A DNA stretch of 64,000 nucleotides from Armatimonadota bacterium (lineage in GTDB: Bacteria > Sysuimicrobiota > Sysuimicrobiia > Sysuimicrobiales > Sysuimicrobiaceae): NCBI GenBank assembly GCA_031460175.1, contig JAVKGW010000002.1, positions 62,001-126,000 of the forward strand, written 5' to 3'. Below the pieces are notes generated by a model that had not been told where the DNA came from, did not search any database, and saw only the letters and a program-made list of their open reading frames with translations. This document shows, piece by piece, positions 34,399 to 42,164 of the stretch. Within the stretch, counting starts at the first letter, position 1, and each line of letters opens with the position of its first letter. Both the position numbers and the translations under genes were made by a program.

Positions 34399-35649
34399 GT
34401 GCCGCGTGCCCTTCGAGCCCGTGGGAACCGGGGACGGACCCTCCGGTTGCTGATCCTCCTGACCCCGGCGGCCCTGGCGGGCTTCCTGGCCTGGAATCTG
34501 GCCCGGAGCTTCTCCGCCGCGGGAATTGCCTTCCTGCTGCGGCCCAGCGGGGACCCCCGGTTTGCCTGGCCCCTACGGGTCCGGGACCGCGTGAACGTCC
34601 TCCTGATCGGCACGGACGTCACCCTCAACACCCGTCGCCAGGTGGTCTCGAATCTGGCCCGGGCGGATACCCTGATCCTCATGTCCTTCGACCCGCACAC
34701 CCGCACCGCGCATTTCCTCTCCATCCCCCGGGACACCCGGGTCTACCTCCCGGGCCACGGCCCCTCAAAGATCAACGCCTCGTACGCCTTTGGCGGCGTC
34801 CCCCTCACCGTCCGGGCCGTGGAGGATCTCCTGGGCGTCCGGGTCCACTACTACCTGAAGATGGGGGCGGACTCCTTCGCCCGACTCGTGGACGCGGTGG
34901 GGGGGGTGTGGGTGGACGTGGAGCAGGAGATGCACTACCGGGACTGGTGGGGGGGCTTCTCCGTGGACCTCAAAAAAGGGCGGCAGCTGCTTATGGGGGA
35001 TCAGGCCATGGGCTACGCCCGCTTCCGCATGGATGCCCTGGGCGATATCGGGCGGGTCCAGCGTCAGCAGAAGGTGATCCGGGCCCTCTTCGCGCGGATG
35101 CGGGAGCCCCAGACCGTGCTCCGCTTCCCCCAGCTCCTCCACTGGTTCCACACCCGCACCCACACCAACCTCAACCTTCAGAAGGTCCTGGCCCTGGGCT
35201 GGTTCCTGCGCGGGGTTGGCACGGACCGTGTCCGTACCGCCACGCTGCCGGGCCACTTCGCCCCCCTGTTCTGGGAACCCGACGAACCCCGGGTACGCGC
35301 CCTGGTGCTGGAGATGTTCTACGGCGTGGATCCACAGGCGGTGGCGCAGACCCGGGTGGAGGTCCTGAACGCGAGCGAGGTGCCGGGCATGGCGCGGGAG
35401 GTGGCCGCGCGGCTTGCGAGGATGGGGTTCCCCGTGGTCCGGGTGGATCTCGCCCCCCGGCCCAGGAACCAGACCGCCATCATCTCCCACCGCGGCGACG
35501 CCCGCCTGGCCCGGGCGGTGCGGGAGACGCTGGGAACCGGAGCGCTCGCCACCCGACCCACCCCGGTCGTGCACGCGGACCTCACGGTGCTCGTGGGGAG
35601 GGACTACGCCCACCGTCGCCTCCTGGCCCGACGGCCCGTAGCGCCCTAG
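34399..35649 (+). CDS. LytR-CpsA-Psr family cell-wall ligase with LytR_C domain
   Basis: LCP proteins attach teichoic acids or other glycopolymers to peptidoglycan. The 416-residue protein has a basic N-terminus and one membrane anchor (about 14-32), the LCP domain (about 65-265, VLLIGTDVTLN, ADTLILMSFDPHTRTAHFLS, SIPRDTRV, KINASYAFGG, ARFRMDALGDIGRVQRQQ), and a C-terminal LytR_C domain (about 318-405, VEVLNASEVPGMAREVA). GTG 34399 is chosen, with GGAGGAGG five bases upstream; ATG 34360 is in frame. It interrupts the ispE/rsmA order on the opposite strand and overlaps the rsmA stop. Confidence 0.9.
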   Translation: MPRALRARGNRGRTLRLLILLTPAALAGFLAWNLARSFSAAGIAFLLRPSGDPRFAWPLRVRDRVNVLLIGTDVTLNTRRQVVSNLARADTLILMSFDPHTRTAHFLSIPRDTRVYLPGHGPSKINASYAFGGVPLTVRAVEDLLGVRVHYYLKMGADSFARLVDAVGGVWVDVEQEMHYRDWWGGFSVDLKKGRQLLMGDQAMGYARFRMDALGDIGRVQRQQKVIRALFARMREPQTVLRFPQLLHWFHTRTHTNLNLQKVLALGWFLRGVGTDRVRTATLPGHFAPLFWEPDEPRVRALVLEMFYGVDPQAVAQTRVEVLNASEVPGMAREVAARLARMGFPVVRVDLAPRPRNQTAIISHRGDARLARAVRETLGTGALATRPTPVVHADLTVLVGRDYAHRRLLARRPVAP

Positions 35650-36509
35650 GGCGATCCGGAATTCCCCGCCTCCGGGGTGGAATGCCCGAAGCGGGCCAGG
35701 GCCTCCGCCAGCGCCACGAATTCCTGCAGGGAAAGCGTCTCCCCCCGGCGGTGGAGGGCCACCCTCGCATCCTGCGCCGCCGCCACCAGCACCTCCGGAG
35801 GGAGCTCCAGGATCCGGAGGGCATTCCGGAGCTGCTTGCGACGGTGGGCAAAGGCTGCCCGGACCACGCGGAACAGCAGGGCTTCATCCACCGGGGCCGG
35901 GGAAGGGTGCGGCCGCAGGACCACCACCGCGGAGTGTACTTTGGGCGGTGGCAGGAAGGCACGGGGCGGGATCCGCAGGGCGATCTCCACCCGGGCCCGG
36001 TACTGCACAAGGAGGCTCAACAGCCCGTATTCCTTCGTCCCCGGACACGCGGCCATGCGCTCCGCCACCTCCCGTTGGACCATGAGCACCAGCCGCTCCA
36101 GCTCCGGGACCTCCTGCAGCAGGCGTACGGTGAGCGGCGATGCGATTTGATAAGGAAGGTTGCTGACCACCTTCCGCACAAACCCCGGAGGGAACAGCGC
36201 CCGCAGGTCCAGGGCAAGGATGTCCCCCTGCACGATCTGCACATTCGGAAAGCCGGAGACCCGCTCCTCCAACGCGGGGAGGAGGGCAGGATCCACCTCT
36301 ACCGCCACCACCCAGCCCGCGCGCCTGGCCAGCTGCTCCGTCAAGATCCCCATCCCGGCCCCGACCTCCAGCACCGCGTCCTCGGGCCCAAGCTCCGCCA
36401 GGGCCACGATGCGCTCCAGAACCCGGGGATCCACGAGGAAGTGCTGCCCAAGTCTCCGCTTGGGCCGGAGCTGGTGACGGCGGAGGGCCGTACGGAGCGC
36501 GCGCCTCAA
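35646..36509 (-). CDS. rsmA: 16S rRNA dimethyladenosine transferase RsmA (KsgA)
   Basis: RsmA dimethylates A1518 and A1519 of 16S rRNA. The 287-residue protein has RRLGQHFLVDPRVLERIV, the SAM loop VLEVGAGMGILTEQL, the acidic VEVDPALLPAL, and the catalytic NLPYQIASP. The start is taken as TTG 36509, seven bases after GGAGGTG; the in-frame GTG 36518 overlaps that site. It lies 20 bases after the G5/3D gene, as ksgA follows yabE and rnmV in Bacillus, with rnmV absent here. Confidence 0.93.
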   Translation of the reverse strand: MRRALRTALRRHQLRPKRRLGQHFLVDPRVLERIVALAELGPEDAVLEVGAGMGILTEQLARRAGWVVAVEVDPALLPALEERVSGFPNVQIVQGDILALDLRALFPPGFVRKVVSNLPYQIASPLTVRLLQEVPELERLVLMVQREVAERMAACPGTKEYGLLSLLVQYRARVEIALRIPPRAFLPPPKVHSAVVVLRPHPSPAPVDEALLFRVVRAAFAHRRKQLRNALRILELPPEVLVAAAQDARVALHRRGETLSLQEFVALAEALARFGHSTPEAGNSGSP

Positions 36510-36529
36510 CGGACCCACCTCCCCCAATT

Positions 36530-37519
36530 CTAGGGGGAGATGGGCGGTCGGCCCAGGAGCCATATCCGGACCCGACGCCGGCCCCATCGCAGGGCCTCCC
36601 GCACGGAGTTGAAGCACACGTCAATGCGCAGTCCCCGGATGGCTCCCCCGGTGTCCGCGGCGATGGCGATCCCGTACCCCTCCACGTACACCACGGTCCC
36701 CAGGGAGATCACCCGGGGATCCACCGCGATCACCCCGTGGCGGGCCCGCAATCCTGTGGCGGTCACCGCATCCACTCCCCGATCCCCGTACGGCGCGTAG
36801 GCGCTCGCGGTCACCACGAGGGAGGGACGGAGACGGAGTTCCCCGCGGGAAGGGATGTACCCGCGCCCGAGGCGGATCACGCGGGGCTGCGCCGGACGGA
36901 TCACCCGCTGCCCAACCCGCTCCCGCCGAACCACTTGTCCGTCCACCCGGGTGATCCTGTACACATACTCGACCACACCTGGCCGACCGGGTTGTATCAC
37001 CTCCGTCCCCCGGTCGAACAGCGCCCGCGCCAGCTGGTACCTCACGGGAAAGGGGACGGTCTCCCGCACCACCTGCGTCTCCTCCCGCACCCGCTGCACC
37101 CGGATCTCGCTCCCGTCCGCCAGCAAGGCATCCAAGGGGGGAGAGACCCGATCCAGCCTCTGGAGGCGGATCCCCGCGGTCTCCAGGACCTCCCGGGGGG
37201 TCCGGGCGAGGGTACGCAGGACATGGAGCCTTCCGTCCACCCGAACCCGCACGGAAATCGCCCGGACGATCGTCACCCGGGCCCCGGGCGCAAGAGGGGT
37301 GGAGAGGGGCGGGAAGACCGCGTCCTCCGGCCGCAGGACGATCTGCCGCTCCCAGAGGAGCTCCCCCACGGTCTGGGCCCGGGTGAGCACGGCCTCCTTG
37401 CGACCGTCCATCTCCAGCTCCACCACCACCCCCTCCTCTGCAGCCCCCCTCAGGCCTGCGGCCATGACCAGCCCGACCATCACCACGTGCACGATCCCCC
37501 GGTGCCAAGGAGAATTCAT
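36530..37519 (-). CDS. YabE-like secreted G5/3D-domain protein
   Basis: The 329-residue protein has a signal peptide (about 1-26), two DUF348 repeats (about 28-140), a G5 domain (about 143-222, YQLARALFDRGTEVIQPG) and a C-terminal 3D domain (about 235-322) with the three-aspartate pattern in AADTGGAIRGLRIDVCF. Such proteins resemble resuscitation-promoting factors and are lytic transglycosylases or wall remodelling factors. ATG 37519 has GGAGGGAG upstream. A sigma-A-like promoter is at 37611-37640. Confidence 0.9.
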   Translation of the reverse strand: MNSPWHRGIVHVVMVGLVMAAGLRGAAEEGVVVELEMDGRKEAVLTRAQTVGELLWERQIVLRPEDAVFPPLSTPLAPGARVTIVRAISVRVRVDGRLHVLRTLARTPREVLETAGIRLQRLDRVSPPLDALLADGSEIRVQRVREETQVVRETVPFPVRYQLARALFDRGTEVIQPGRPGVVEYVYRITRVDGQVVRRERVGQRVIRPAQPRVIRLGRGYIPSRGELRLRPSLVVTASAYAPYGDRGVDAVTATGLRARHGVIAVDPRVISLGTVVYVEGYGIAIAADTGGAIRGLRIDVCFNSVREALRWGRRRVRIWLLGRPPISP

Positions 37520-37610
37520 CGGCTCCCTCCCTCGCTGCCCGGTACGCGGAACCACAGCCCGACGGAAGGAACGCCCAGGCGTCTGGATATTTACCCATAC
37601 AACTGGGATG

Positions 37611-37640
37611 ATCTTAGAGCATAAATTCGAATTAATTCAA
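37611..37640 (-). promoter_or_regulatory. Promoter of the YabE-like gene
   Basis: TTGAAT (37640-37635) and TAAGAT (37616-37611) are 18 bases apart in an AT-rich patch. The resulting leader of about 85 bases is too short for the large c-di-AMP riboswitch often found before such genes, and none of its motifs was seen. Confidence 0.5.
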
Positions 37641-37661
37641 CCTGCGCGAGGGGCAGGGAAT

Positions 37662-38168
37662 TCAGAACTCGGGCGGTCTGGAGGGCCTGCGGAGGGGTGA
37701 GCCGATGAACACGCCCTCACCGCCCAGGGCTTCTTGGAGACGTCCCTCGAGGAGGATCTGGACGGCTTCGACGCCGCGCACGCGGGTTGCCGTATAGACG
37801 ATCTGGTGGATCCGGGCCAGCATGCTGGCGCTGCCGCCTCCCCGCTCGAATTCCCGGCTCAGGTTGACGTACGCGATCCCGCGCTCCACGCGCACCCCGA
37901 GGAGGCGGGTCCCAGGGGGAATCTCCGAGACGTAGCCCATCCCCTGCTCCTCCGGGTTTGGTCCGGCCAGGAGGAATCGGAGGGCGTGGGCCAGGCGCTC
38001 GGCAGAGGTCCGGCCGCGGACCACCCGGAGGCCGGGCATGAGGCGTCCGGCGTTGCACCTCTCGTCCCAGTGGACGAAGTACACCAAGGTAGGTTCCTGC
38101 CGGGGCCAGGCCCACCACAGGATCAGGAGTGTCAGGACGAGCAGGATTCCCCACCACAGCCGACGCAT
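37662..38168 (-). CDS. GerMN-domain membrane-anchored protein
   Basis: The 168-residue protein has an N-terminal membrane anchor (residues 4-20, WWGILLVLTLLILWW) and a GerMN domain (about 28-150, LVYFVHWDERCNAGRLMPGLR; ALRFLLAGPNPEEQGMGYVSEIPPGTRLLGVRVERGIAYVNLS, seen in pieces). GerMN domains occur in sporulation and germination proteins and in cell-envelope lipoproteins. This one has a membrane helix rather than a lipobox. Its role is unknown. It is monocistronic and divergent from the molybdenum hydroxylase operon. Confidence 0.82.
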   Translation of the reverse strand: MRRLWWGILLVLTLLILWWAWPRQEPTLVYFVHWDERCNAGRLMPGLRVVRGRTSAERLAHALRFLLAGPNPEEQGMGYVSEIPPGTRLLGVRVERGIAYVNLSREFERGGGSASMLARIHQIVYTATRVRGVEAVQILLEGRLQEALGGEGVFIGSPLRRPSRPPEF

Positions 38169-38283
38169 GGCTCCGGGCCTCCCCCCGGGGATTTCGGACT
38201 GTCTCCTGGAGGAGTTCTGCGGGCGGTGGAGAAGAGTCCTCCCTGCAGGGGACCGGAAAGGAGCGTCCCTGGACTCCGTGAAA

Positions 38284-38336
38284 ATCCACCATCCAAGGGA
38301 GCGAGGGGGTGAGAGCCCTACGGGAGGAAGGTGGAT
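38284..38336 (+). other. Inverted repeat in the leader of the molybdenum hydroxylase operon
   Basis: ATCCACC (38284-38290) is the exact reverse complement of GGTGGAT (38330-38336). Between them a smaller GGG...CCC hairpin (GGGGTGAGAGCCC) is possible. This could be a structured leader RNA; no known riboswitch was matched. Confidence 0.35.
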
Positions 38337-38338
38337 GG

Positions 38339-38357
38339 CCGCTGGGAATTCCCGCGG
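38339..38357 (+). promoter_or_regulatory. Palindrome upstream of coxS-like gene
   Basis: CCGC-T-GGGAATTCCC-GCGG contains a perfect ten-base palindrome with GC arms. It ends 38 bases before the small-subunit start and could be an operator or a short hairpin. Confidence 0.45.
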
Positions 38358-38394
38358 GTAAGGGCGGACACGTCACGTAGAGGAGGTGGCGAAG

Positions 38395-38886
38395 GTGAAC
38401 GTTACGGTACGGGTGAACGGGAAGGCGTACACCATGGACGTAGAGCCCCGCACCCTGTTGGTGTACTTCCTCCGGGAGCACCTGGGGCTCACGGGAACCC
38501 ACGTGGGCTGCGACACCTCCAGCTGCGGGGCCTGCACGGTTCTCCTGAACGGAAAGGCGGTGAAGTCCTGCACGGTTCTCGCGGTGCAGGCGGACGGCGC
38601 GGAGATCACCACCGTGGAAGGGCTCGCCCGGGACGGGGAACTCCACCCCATCCAGCGGGCCTTCTGGGAGGAGCACGGCCTGCAGTGCGGATTCTGCACA
38701 CCCGGGATGATGCTCACGGCCTTGGATCTACTGCAGCGGAATCCGAACCCCACGGACGAGGAGATCCGGCACGGGCTGGAGGGGAACCTGTGCCGGTGCA
38801 CCGGCTATCAGCACATCGTGAACGCCATTCGATCCGCGGCCCGGATGATGCGGGGAGGCGCACCGGCCGCCGCTGGGGGGAGGTGA
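38395..38886 (+). CDS. Molybdenum hydroxylase small (2Fe-2S) subunit, CoxS/CutS type
   Basis: This subunit carries two 2Fe-2S clusters passing electrons from the molybdenum site to FAD. The 163-residue protein has the plant-type cluster motif [21 protein letters not shown] (seen as C-x4-C-x2-C and a distal C, about residues 40-60) and the C-terminal helical cluster CGFCTPGM...CRCTGY (about 99-135). GTG 38395 is preferred, eight bases from AGGAGG; GTG 38386 overlaps that site. It leads the S-L-M operon. Confidence 0.92.
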   Translation: MNVTVRVNGKAYTMDVEPRTLLVYFLREHLGLTGTHVGCDTSSCGACTVLLNGKAVKSCTVLAVQADGAEITTVEGLARDGELHPIQRAFWEEHGLQCGFCTPGMMLTALDLLQRNPNPTDEEIRHGLEGNLCRCTGYQHIVNAIRSAARMMRGGAPAAAGGR

Positions 38887-38892
38887 GGGAGG

Positions 38893-41256
38893 ATGGCGGT
38901 AACGCAGGTCTTCGGCGCCAGGATCCCGAGGCGGGAAGACCCGAGGCTCATCACAGGAAATGCCACCTACACGGACGACGTGGTGCTCCCTCGCATGTGC
39001 TACGCGGCCTTCGTGCGCAGCCCGCATGCCCACGCCCGGATCAAGCGGATTGACACGAGCCGGGCCAAGGCGGCTCCCGGGGTGGTGGAGGTCCTGACGG
39101 GAGCGGACCTGGAAGGGAAGGTGCAGCCCATCCCCTGCGGGTGGCTGGTGCCGGGCTGCGATCTGAAGACCCCACCGCACCCCGCCCTGGCCAAGGATAA
39201 GGTGCGGTACGTGGGAGACGCGGTGGCGGTGGTGGTGGCGGAGACCCGTGGACAGGCCTACGACGCCGCCGCTCTGGTGGAGGTGGACTACGAGGTCCTC
39301 CCCGCGGTGGTGGACATGGAGCAGGCGCTCCGCGGGGAGGTCCTGGTGCACGACGACGTCCCCCAGAACCGGGCCCTCCTGTGGACGCTGAAGGGAGGAG
39401 ACTTCGAGGCCGCGACCCGGGAGCCGGGGGTGCGGGTGGTGCGGCAGCGTCTCATCAACCAACGGCTCATCCCCACGGCCATGGAGCCCCGGGCCGCGGT
39501 GGCCCAGTACAACCCGGCCACGGGCGAGCTCACCCTGTGGAACACGAGCCAGGCTCCGCATATCGTGCGGGTGGTGCTCTCAGGCACTCTGGGGATCCCG
39601 GAGCACCGGGTGCGGATCGTGGCCCCGGAGGTAGGGGGGGGATTCGGCAGCAAGATCCCCTTCTACCCGGAGGAGGCCGTGGTGGCTTACCTTGCCACAC
39701 GGCTTGGACGGCCCGTGAAGTGGGTGGAGACCCGGCGGGAGAACTACGTGGGGACCATCCACGGAAGGGACCACGTCACGGATGCGGAGATCGCCGTCCG
39801 GCCGGACGGGACCATCGCCGGCCTCCGGGTACGTACCCTGGCAAACCTCGGCGCCTACCTCTCCACCGCGGCGCCCGCCATCCCCACCCTTCTCTACGGA
39901 CTCATGCTCAGCGGGGTCTACCGGATCCCCAACATCGAGTGCGAGGTGACCGGGGTGTTCACGAACACCACGCCCGTGGACGCGTATCGGGGAGCCGGAC
40001 GGCCCGAGGCCACGTACGTGGTGGAACGCATGGTGGACCTGGCGGCCCGGGAGCTGGGAATGGATCCCGTGGAGTTCCGTCGCAAGAACTTCATCCCGAA
40101 GGACGCATTCCCCTACGCCACGCCCACGGGGGTGGTGTACGACAGCGGGGACTACGAAGCGGCCCTCAACCGGGCCTTGGAGATCCTGGACTACGCCAAG
40201 GCCCGGGCGCAGCAGGAGGAAGCCCGCCGCCAAGGACGGCTCGTGGGGATCGGCTTCTCCACCTACGTGGAGGTGACCGGCGCGGGTCCCTCCAAGATCG
40301 CGGGCGCCACGGGCTTCCAGGGAGGCCTTTGGGAGAGCGCGGGGGTCCGCCTCTACCCCACGGGGAAGGTCACGGTGTTCACCGGGACGAGCCCCCACGG
40401 GCAGGGGGAGGAGACCACTTTCGCCCAGATCGTCTCCCAGGAGCTGGGCATCCCGCTGGAGGACATCGAGGTGATCCACGGGGACACGGACGCCATCGCC
40501 ATGGGCTGGGGGACTTACGGAAGCCGGACCACCCCGGTGGGCGGTACCGCGGTCTACCTCGCGACGCAGCGGGTGAAGGAGAAGGCCATGCGGATCGCGG
40601 CCCACCAGCTGGAGGTGGCGGTGGAGGACCTGGTGTTCGAGAACGGGCGGTTCCACGTGCGGGGCGCTCCCGAGCGGGCCATCACCATCCAGGAAGTGGC
40701 GCGGCAGGCGTACTTCGCGTGGAACCTGCCCGAAGGGATGGAGCCGGGGCTGGAGGCCCAGGCGAACTGGGATCCCTCCAACTTCGTCTTCCCCTTCGGA
40801 GCGCACGTCTGCATGGTGGAGGTGGACCCGGAGACCGGGCAGGTGAGGCTCCTGCGGTACGTGGCGGTGGACGACTGCGGGCGGGTCATCAACCCCCTCA
40901 TCGTGGACGGTCAGGTCCACGGGGGAATCGTGCAGGGCGTGGCGCAGGCCCTTTGGGAGTTCGCGAAGTACGACGAGAACGGGAACCTGCTCACGGCTTC
41001 CATGGCGGACTACGCGGTCCCGAAGGCGAGCTGGCTTCCCTGGTTCGAGACGGATCGCACGGAGACGCCGAGCCCCGTAAACCCTCTGGGGGTGAAGGGA
41101 GTGGGGGAGACGGGCACCATCGCGGCGACCCCGTGCGTGGTGAACGCGGTGATGGACGCCCTAAGCCCCCTCGGCATCCGGCACATCGACATGCCCCTGC
41201 TGCCCGAACGGGTGTGGCGGGCCATCCAGGCGGCGAAAGGAGGTGGAAGAGGATGA
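38893..41256 (+). CDS. Molybdenum hydroxylase large subunit, form II CODH-like
   Basis: This is the molybdopterin-cytosine-dinucleotide subunit of the xanthine oxidase/aerobic CO dehydrogenase family. The 787-residue protein has GGGFGSKIPFYPEE, the active-site loop AYRGAGRPEA (about 363-372) and the C-terminal GVGETGTIAATPCVVNAV with the catalytic Glu. True form I CODH has AYRCSFR at that loop, so this is form II, whose CO activity is doubtful; purine, aldehyde or other heterocycles are possible substrates. ATG or near start 38893 follows coxS by six bases with a GGGGGGAGGTGAGGGAGG-rich site. Confidence 0.9.
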   Translation: MAVTQVFGARIPRREDPRLITGNATYTDDVVLPRMCYAAFVRSPHAHARIKRIDTSRAKAAPGVVEVLTGADLEGKVQPIPCGWLVPGCDLKTPPHPALAKDKVRYVGDAVAVVVAETRGQAYDAAALVEVDYEVLPAVVDMEQALRGEVLVHDDVPQNRALLWTLKGGDFEAATREPGVRVVRQRLINQRLIPTAMEPRAAVAQYNPATGELTLWNTSQAPHIVRVVLSGTLGIPEHRVRIVAPEVGGGFGSKIPFYPEEAVVAYLATRLGRPVKWVETRRENYVGTIHGRDHVTDAEIAVRPDGTIAGLRVRTLANLGAYLSTAAPAIPTLLYGLMLSGVYRIPNIECEVTGVFTNTTPVDAYRGAGRPEATYVVERMVDLAARELGMDPVEFRRKNFIPKDAFPYATPTGVVYDSGDYEAALNRALEILDYAKARAQQEEARRQGRLVGIGFSTYVEVTGAGPSKIAGATGFQGGLWESAGVRLYPTGKVTVFTGTSPHGQGEETTFAQIVSQELGIPLEDIEVIHGDTDAIAMGWGTYGSRTTPVGGTAVYLATQRVKEKAMRIAAHQLEVAVEDLVFENGRFHVRGAPERAITIQEVARQAYFAWNLPEGMEPGLEAQANWDPSNFVFPFGAHVCMVEVDPETGQVRLLRYVAVDDCGRVINPLIVDGQVHGGIVQGVAQALWEFAKYDENGNLLTASMADYAVPKASWLPWFETDRTETPSPVNPLGVKGVGETGTIAATPCVVNAVMDALSPLGIRHIDMPLLPERVWRAIQAAKGGGRG

Positions 41257-42119
41257 TCCCCGCAACCTTCGAGTACGTCCGGGCGCATTCCGTGGAAGAG
41301 GCCATCCGCCTGCTCCAGCAGTACGGGGACCGGGCGAAGCTGCTGGCCGGCGGGCACAGCCTTCTGCCCCTCATGAAGCTCCGGCTGGCCCAGCCGGAGG
41401 TGCTCATCGACCTCGGCCGGGTGCAGGAGCTGCGGGGGATCCGGGAGGACACGGGGGCGCTTTTGATCGGGGCCATGACCACCCACGACGAGATCGCCCG
41501 CAACCCCCTCGTGCAGCAGCAGTGTCCCCTCCTGGCGGAAACGGCCGCCCAGATCGGTGACATCCAGGTCCGCAACATGGGGACCATCGGAGGAAGCCTC
41601 GCGCACGCGGATCCCGCTGCGGACTACCCCGCGGCGGTGCTCGCCTTGGAGGCCGAGATCCAGTGCCAGGGCCCGGGTGGGGTCCGGACCGTGAAGGCCA
41701 CGGACTGGTTCGTGGACCTGCTCACCACCGCCCTCCAGCCCGGAGAGGTTCTCACCCAGGTCCGGGTCCCCGTGCGCAAGCCGGGACAGGGATACGCCTA
41801 TGTGAAGATGCCCCACCCCGCCAGCGGCTACTCCCTCATCGGGGTGGCCTGCCTCGTGACCCTGGAGGGCAACGTCTGCCGGGAGGCAAGGGTGGCCATC
41901 ACCGGCGTGGGCCCCAAGGCCGTGCGGCTCGGGAACGTGGAGGGAGCCCTGGTGGGCAAGGCCTTGGAGGAAGTCGCGGTGGCGGAGGCTGCGAAGCTCG
42001 CGGCGGACGGGCTGGAGGCCACGGACGACCTGTATGCCTCCGCGGAGTACAAGCGTCACCTCGCCACCGTGTACACCAAGCGCGCGGTGCTCCGAGCTGC
42101 GGAGCGCGCGCGGGCGTAG
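41253..42119 (+). CDS. Molybdenum hydroxylase medium (FAD) subunit, CoxM type
   Basis: This subunit binds FAD and passes electrons to quinone or NAD. The 288-residue protein has the FAD motifs KLLAGGHSLLPLMKLRLA (about 29-46) and NMGTIGGSLAHADPAADYPA (about 108-127), then the CO dehydrogenase flavoprotein C-terminal domain (FVYVK-type YAYVKMPHPASGYSLIGVA). ATG 41253 overlaps the large-subunit stop (ATGA) with AAAGGAGG upstream. The S-L-M gene order is unusual relative to the M-S-L order of classical cox clusters. No coxD-G accessory genes follow. Confidence 0.93.
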   Translation: MIPATFEYVRAHSVEEAIRLLQQYGDRAKLLAGGHSLLPLMKLRLAQPEVLIDLGRVQELRGIREDTGALLIGAMTTHDEIARNPLVQQQCPLLAETAAQIGDIQVRNMGTIGGSLAHADPAADYPAAVLALEAEIQCQGPGGVRTVKATDWFVDLLTTALQPGEVLTQVRVPVRKPGQGYAYVKMPHPASGYSLIGVACLVTLEGNVCREARVAITGVGPKAVRLGNVEGALVGKALEEVAVAEAAKLAADGLEATDDLYASAEYKRHLATVYTKRAVLRAAERARA

Positions 42120-42133
42120 GAAAAACGCCGCCC

Positions 42134-42160
42134 GGGGCGCCGACACCGTGTCGGCGCCCC
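42134..42160. terminator. Bidirectional terminator between coxM-like gene and folK-folE2
   Basis: GGGGCGCCGACA and TGTCGGCGCCCC form a perfect 12-pair stem around CCG. On the plus strand it is followed by GCTCTT; on the minus strand GGGCGGCGTTTTT follows. It lies between convergent stops at 42119 and 42165. Confidence 0.8.
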
Positions 42161-42164
42161 GCTC

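Noticed and set aside
37520-37661. c-di-AMP (ydaO) riboswitch before the YabE-like gene
   Set aside because: The leader from the likely promoter is only about 85 bases and lacks the motif's conserved segments.
38170-38394. Molybdenum-cofactor or other known riboswitch before the hydroxylase operon
   Set aside because: A CCTCCC...CCGGAAAGG resemblance to the Moco RNA was noticed, but the remaining conserved elements could not be matched. Reported only as an unassigned leader structure.
38893-41256. Genuine CO dehydrogenase (form I coxL)
   Set aside because: The active-site loop is AYRGAGRPEA, not AYRCSFR, so the enzyme is called form II-like without a CO claim.
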